Shown piece after piece: positions 59,681 to 64,000 of a stretch of 64,000 nucleotides of DNA. Numbering within the stretch: the first letter of the stretch is position 1; each line of letters starts with the position of its first letter. Under the pieces are notes generated by a model, which worked only from the letters and a program-made list of their open reading frames with translations, searched no databases and was not told the DNA's origin. This stretch comes from Cryptomeria japonica (Eukaryota; Streptophyta; Pinopsida; Cupressales; Cupressaceae), in assembly GCF_030272615.1 (NCBI RefSeq), contig NC_081415.1, positions 629,343,240-629,407,239 on the forward strand, given 5' to 3'. The position numbers and the translations under genes were made by a program.

Positions 59681-60668
59681 CCTGGTCCCCCTTAATGATG
59701 ACCTATCTTGGGCCCCTCTCCCTTTCCTATCTCAAATTTGCAGTGGGAAAATCCCCCCTATGTCGACTCATGTCAAAAAATCAGTCAATTAATCCTAGGG
59801 GGAAGTATATAAGAGGGATTTCCCCTCTCATTTGACATAACACAATATCATGAAATTCAATCAAGCATACAAGCATTAATCAAGCATTCAAGCATCCAAT
59901 AGCAATTGTGCATGTTTAGTCTTCCTTCAAGATTTGGAGCAGCAATAGAGTCAATATTTCAAGCATTCAAGAGGAGATCACCATTCTAATTCATGAAATC
60001 ATAATTCCATGTGGAGGTAAACAAAATTTCACAAGGAGGTATAAGAATTTCATTTTTAGTCAATTCAACATCCCCTTAAAGAGGAGGATTTCTACTTTCA
60101 GTTGTTTGAATTAAATTATTTCAACCACTTGGTTAATTCCAAAACTGGGGTTTGATCTAAAGGCAAACCCCTATTCCCAACACATTTCCCTTTCCTTCTG
60201 TGTGCAGGAAGCAAATGCATAATTGTACTTCTGGAATTAGGCTTTATATGTAGAGAAGGAAAAACCCTTTTCCACACGTGAAAACTTCAGAGGACCGATA
60301 GGAGGGCGACCTGGTCTAGACACATGGTCCTTGCAAATTTTGGCAGATTTCATAGAGTAGCTCTGAATCATATCAAACTTCTCAGTTCCAGGTGCATGAT
60401 GGAATCCCAAATTTGTAGCTCGTTGTTTTCTCATACTTTGTCTTCATTTCCAACACTTAACCTTAATTAATCAACTTACAAAAGAGGGTCAAATACATTC
60501 CAAACACAACCAACCTACTTAGTATTCAGTTCTTGCATCATTTAGGATTTGATCTAGTAGATTCATCCCCCTCTTTTGAATGTAAAGTCCCCCGAAGTGA
60601 AAATTGAGCTTAGTGAATCCTCCTTTCCTCGTGGAGAATTTTCTAAGCTCCCAATTTTCCACTTTACA
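59681..60668 (+). repeat. 3' LTR of the outer element, second piece
   Basis: Resumes with CCTGGTCCCCCTTAATG, matching 4216 on of the 5' LTR, and ends TTTACA at 60668. The first five bases are the second copy of the chromovirus target site. It contains the conserved TATA box at 59806-59813. Confidence 0.92.
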
Positions 60669-60673
60669 CTTCA
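60669..60673. repeat. Target-site duplication CTTCA, right copy
   Basis: Matches 3190-3194 exactly and closes the outer element. Confidence 0.9.
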
Positions 60674-63503
60674 AATCATTGATGTTTAGTTGATCGAGAT
60701 TGAGTGATGTTGCTAAAAATTTGAATGGAAGTGATTGTGATTCTATGTCTTCAAGCTTGACTCGGAGCTATACAAAATTTGTGTCTGCATCATGTCTAAT
60801 TTCATTTCTAGAAAATGTTTGGGTGTGATTTAGTCCACCAATGGTCCTTATTTTTCTCATTTTGATCTTGTATGTTATATTCTTGTGACAATGTATCCTA
60901 GTGTGTTGAAACATATTATTATATGTATTATATTATATAATATTATGTACATCTACCTCATAATTGGCTGTCAATTGAGGTTAGCTTGGTAGTTGCAGAA
61001 TTTCTCATTGGCAATTTGAGGTGTACCTATCTTAAAGCTAGAAGATGATGTAGTATGGTTTGAGGAATTGGCTATCTTATGTATTATTGTTTGAGAGTAC
61101 TTTGTGTTTTTTTACCTTTTTTATCATGTTTTCATTGTCTTCCTAGGTTGTTTAACTCTTAGGTTGTTCATAGTTGATAAATTGTTTGACACAAGTCAAT
61201 GTTTTTGTTCTTATTATTTGTGTTTAGTTTCCCCTTTGAGTGGTTTCTTACAAGTTTTGGGGGTTGTTGATCCTTGTTTGTGTGAGAGCTTTCTAGGATA
61301 TTTTTTGTAAAGCCTTTAATTTACCACTTAATGGCATAACACCCAGTATTATAAACAATCCTTCCTACCCATGTCTTCTTAGCTCAAATCCTCAAATTGG
61401 AAATAGATTGATTATGGATATTTTTGGGTATTCTCTTTGTTTTATATTCATCCTAGTCATTTTTGTGACAATCAATTATTACAAAAATTGAAAAGCAGAT
61501 AGCTTACTAGGTCACAAGACCTTAATCTCTAGTAGGGAAATTTAAAGTTTGATCTAAGATTCTTGTTGGCATCCATGTTTATTAGTCTTTATGTTGGATT
61601 CCCTTTAAGGCTTCCTACATAAATCTATAAAAGCTTCTTCGTGATTTTATTTGGGAATTTTTAGATAACCATAGGGGATTTTATTGGGTGGCTTGAGATT
61701 TTTTCTACCTCAAGAATCTAGGGGATCGGGTTTATTATCCATTCACATCAAAGTTTGGATCTTTGCACTTAATAGATTATTTGTACCCTTTAGGTTAATC
61801 AAGACTAGAAAATTTCAAAATGACATTATATCTCTTTTGTTCATCATGTTTGGTGACTTAGTTGGAAAGGGATTAAGATTCACACCCATCTTATTATGAA
61901 AAATTGTATTCAAATTCAAGGATTTTTTGATAAAAAGCATACGGAGTCCCTGGGAAGCCATGAAACATACGATCCTTTTGAAATGGATTTGGATTATATA
62001 ATATTTTTCAATACATTAATAGAATATTTGGTGGTCCCCTACTTTTCAAGGAAACAATTTTCCTCTTAGAAAGATGCCTCAAGTGGTACCCTAATATTTT
62101 TTTAATGAGGAAGGTTAGTGGTTAAGCAATTCTCAAACTGGTGAGAAATTTAGTGGTTAAGCCTTGATTCGGGGCTTCAAATAGAGCTTAATTGGTCCCT
62201 CCCTTACTTTAAAGAGCCCATTGTAAAGGTAGTTTCTATTACTACTGGAATGCTACTGTAGGGTACTTTCTCAAAACTACTCAAGACCACCTTTTGAGAG
62301 CCTTCATGAGTCTCTTTTCATGGAATGAATCTAAGGCCAAGTTTCACCTTTCTAATCAAGATTGTGAAGCTTTTGATACAAGTATAGATGCCATTCCAAC
62401 TTGCATGATTAATAAAATGTTATCAACTCATGAAAACCTTGGTGGACAAATTGGAATTATTGTCCACACACCACTTTCTTGAATTATAAACCATGGCAAA
62501 TATATCACTAGATATCTCCTCATTTTCCTATGGTTCCCACCTTAAATCAATGGTTTATTTAAAAGTATGGCAGCATATATTTTACATCATTTGGTTAGCA
62601 ATTCTAGAACCAATATTAGCTCACTTTTCCTAGTGTATTATTTTTAAGGCCTTCCCATTGGATCCAAGTTACCCCATTTGGTAGTCCCTGATTCCTAGTG
62701 TCTTTTTTATGGACAACAAGTGTCTCTGAAAGACCTTTTTGGTTTCTACTAGAGCTTAAAATATTTGGACTTGAATACATAATTTTTTCAAGCCATTCAA
62801 AAAAGAAGTTCTTTCATGGAATATGGTTCTTTTAGGGGATCAACCTCAAATCCCTCACAAATTGACTCATATTTGAGACACTTTAAGGGTACGTATTTTG
62901 TTTAGCATATGGAAAGAGAGATTTATTTAGACTATTTTCCCAATTATTCTACGGATCATCATGTTTCAATTTATAGTAAAGTTGTGATTTTTTCTAATAT
63001 TTTATTGTAAATCAATGTGCAAGATAATAAATTTACACTTGAGGTGGCTTACTTATAGGTTCTTCTTGGTCACTAGCATAATCTCCCCTATGCTATTTTC
63101 ATAGTTCCTCCATATCTCTCTTTCTCTTTGAGTCACTCGCCTTCTCATGGGTTTCATCATTTATGAGCATGTCTACTTGAGGCAATTGGTAGAACCAGAG
63201 ATAGGATTCTCCCTCATCTATAAAAATGAAGTGTGGTTATCAAAGCTATTCATAGCTTTCTCTTCATTGCTCCACCTCTTTTCCATCTATGAGAGTAAAT
63301 TTTAGGTCATCAATGAGGGGTTCTACTAGCTAGTTTGATTAGATAGTGAATTTCATTGAGTGGCTCTTTCTCTTTTTCCTATTCATGCAACTAAAGAAGA
63401 AGATTAAGAAAAGGATACTATGTTGGAACACGTATGTTGTTGCACCAAAATATTAACCTATTAAAGCTTGTTACAAATGCTAGAGATAAAAGGATTCACG
63501 AGA
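60674..63503. other. Right flank, AT-rich, mostly featureless
   Basis: Apart from a LINE-like remnant (61640-61900) I recognise no gene. In the pre-insertion genome this continued from position 3189. Short open frames have no family signature. Confidence 0.5.
61640..61900 (+). pseudogene. LINE reverse transcriptase C-terminal remnant
   Basis: The text LRDFIWEF, then HRGFYWVA, then LPQESRGSGLLSIHIKVW (changing frame once near 61690) resembles the region after the RT domain of plant L1-type LINEs (xxFIWxG...HWVAW...LPKxxGGLGLxSIxxQ). It is short and decayed, so other origins are possible. Confidence 0.4.
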
Positions 63504-64000
63504 GTGTAAGGAAGTTAATTCGTTGAACAACTTCCTACACTAACCTTGAGAGGAGTGGTAATGCAAAAAATTTACAGATTGTCACAAAAATTACATAAAC
63601 TTAACAAAAATACTCATAAATAACATTCAAACCATAACACAATGATTTACGTGGGGAAAACCCTTTCGGGAGAAAAACCCCACACTCCAAAAGTCGCCCA
63701 ATATATTATTTAGCAATCAAAACAGATTAAAATATACTTGCAAAGCAAGCTCTTGGAATGAGTACCACTAATCAGAGATTTAGAGGCAACTCAGTCATAA
63801 GACTCTTACACACAACCTCTATCTCATGCACCTCATATATAGGAGATACAATACAAGAAATCGTCAAATGGTATTACAAAACGATGGGCTAAAACCACCC
63901 AATAAGGTGTAGCTGACCTTATCTCCCTTCTAGATTCCCTATGAAGTGTCCCTCCCTTTTTACAGCTCATTTATGTGTCTGATGTATTTTATATTTCCTA
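63504..64000. repeat. Third LTR of the Copia-2 family, cut by the window edge
   Basis: TGTAAGGAAG at 63504 begins a sequence parallel to 22654 onward, including TTACGTGGGGAAAACCC and the closing GCTCATTTATG. It differs more from the two Copia-2 LTRs than they do from each other. No primer-site sequence precedes it, so it is either the left end of another element or a solo LTR. Confidence 0.85.

Larger units (their letters stand above)
3195..60668 (+). mobile_element. Outer gag-only Ty3/gypsy-like (Tat-type) element, interrupted by nested insertions
   Basis: The element starts TGTAACATCC at 3195 and ends in CA at 60668, flanked by CTTCA on both sides. Without the insertions it is about 8 kb: 5' LTR, primer site, long leader, gag remnant, protease, proline-rich region, polypurine tract at 31943-31952 and 3' LTR. 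No reverse transcriptase, RNase H or integrase remnant of its own is present, so it matches the class of non-autonomous elements that keep gag only. The zinc-finger-like gag end and the protease resemble the Tat lineage, as seen in the plus-strand element at 41882-47429. It would have needed pol from a partner. Confidence 0.85.

Overview
The window is nuclear DNA of a plant with a large, repeat-filled genome. A gymnosperm is my best guess from its texture: very long nested LTR elements, AT-rich sequence, old decayed copies. That is inference, not proof. I see no ordinary host gene. Almost everything is transposable-element sequence, nested up to four levels deep.

Level 1 is flank: 1-3194 on the left, and 60669-63503 with a LINE-like remnant on the right, then the start of another Copia LTR that runs off the edge. 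Level 2 is one Ty3/gypsy-like element at 3195-60668 (+), bounded by a perfect 5-bp target duplication (CTTCA). It has gag and protease remnants and a proline-rich reading region but no reverse transcriptase, RNase H or integrase, so it is a gag-only, non-autonomous element. Level 3 holds three insertions into it: a solo LTR (3293-4085) in its 5' LTR; a 21-kb terminal-inverted-repeat element (8813-29966) that splits its protease; and a minus-strand chromovirus-type element with 3-kb LTRs (32186-59680) that splits its 3' LTR.

Level 4: the inverted-repeat element carries a 5.8-kb array of a 20-bp unit in both orientations, CT/GA-rich tracts, and two Copia elements (Copia-1 15957-21586, Copia-2 22625-28668). 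The chromovirus-type element contains a plus-strand Tat-lineage pol region (about 40048-47429), a multi-exon plant-mobile-domain (PMD) pseudogene on the minus strand (48032-50579), and Copia-3 (50897-57115) inside its right LTR.

The coding regions are decayed, mainly by stop codons that a C-to-T change on one strand explains, as expected of heavily methylated DNA. The most interesting biology is: (a) a gag-only element and a capsid-less, pol-bearing element that share primer site, LTR start and leader sequence and could be complementary partners; (b) the large inverted-repeat element with its palindromic higher-order array; (c) the PMD gene inside a retroelement; (d) a short motif pair with fixed 42-bp spacing shared by a Copia LTR and both arms of the inverted-repeat element.
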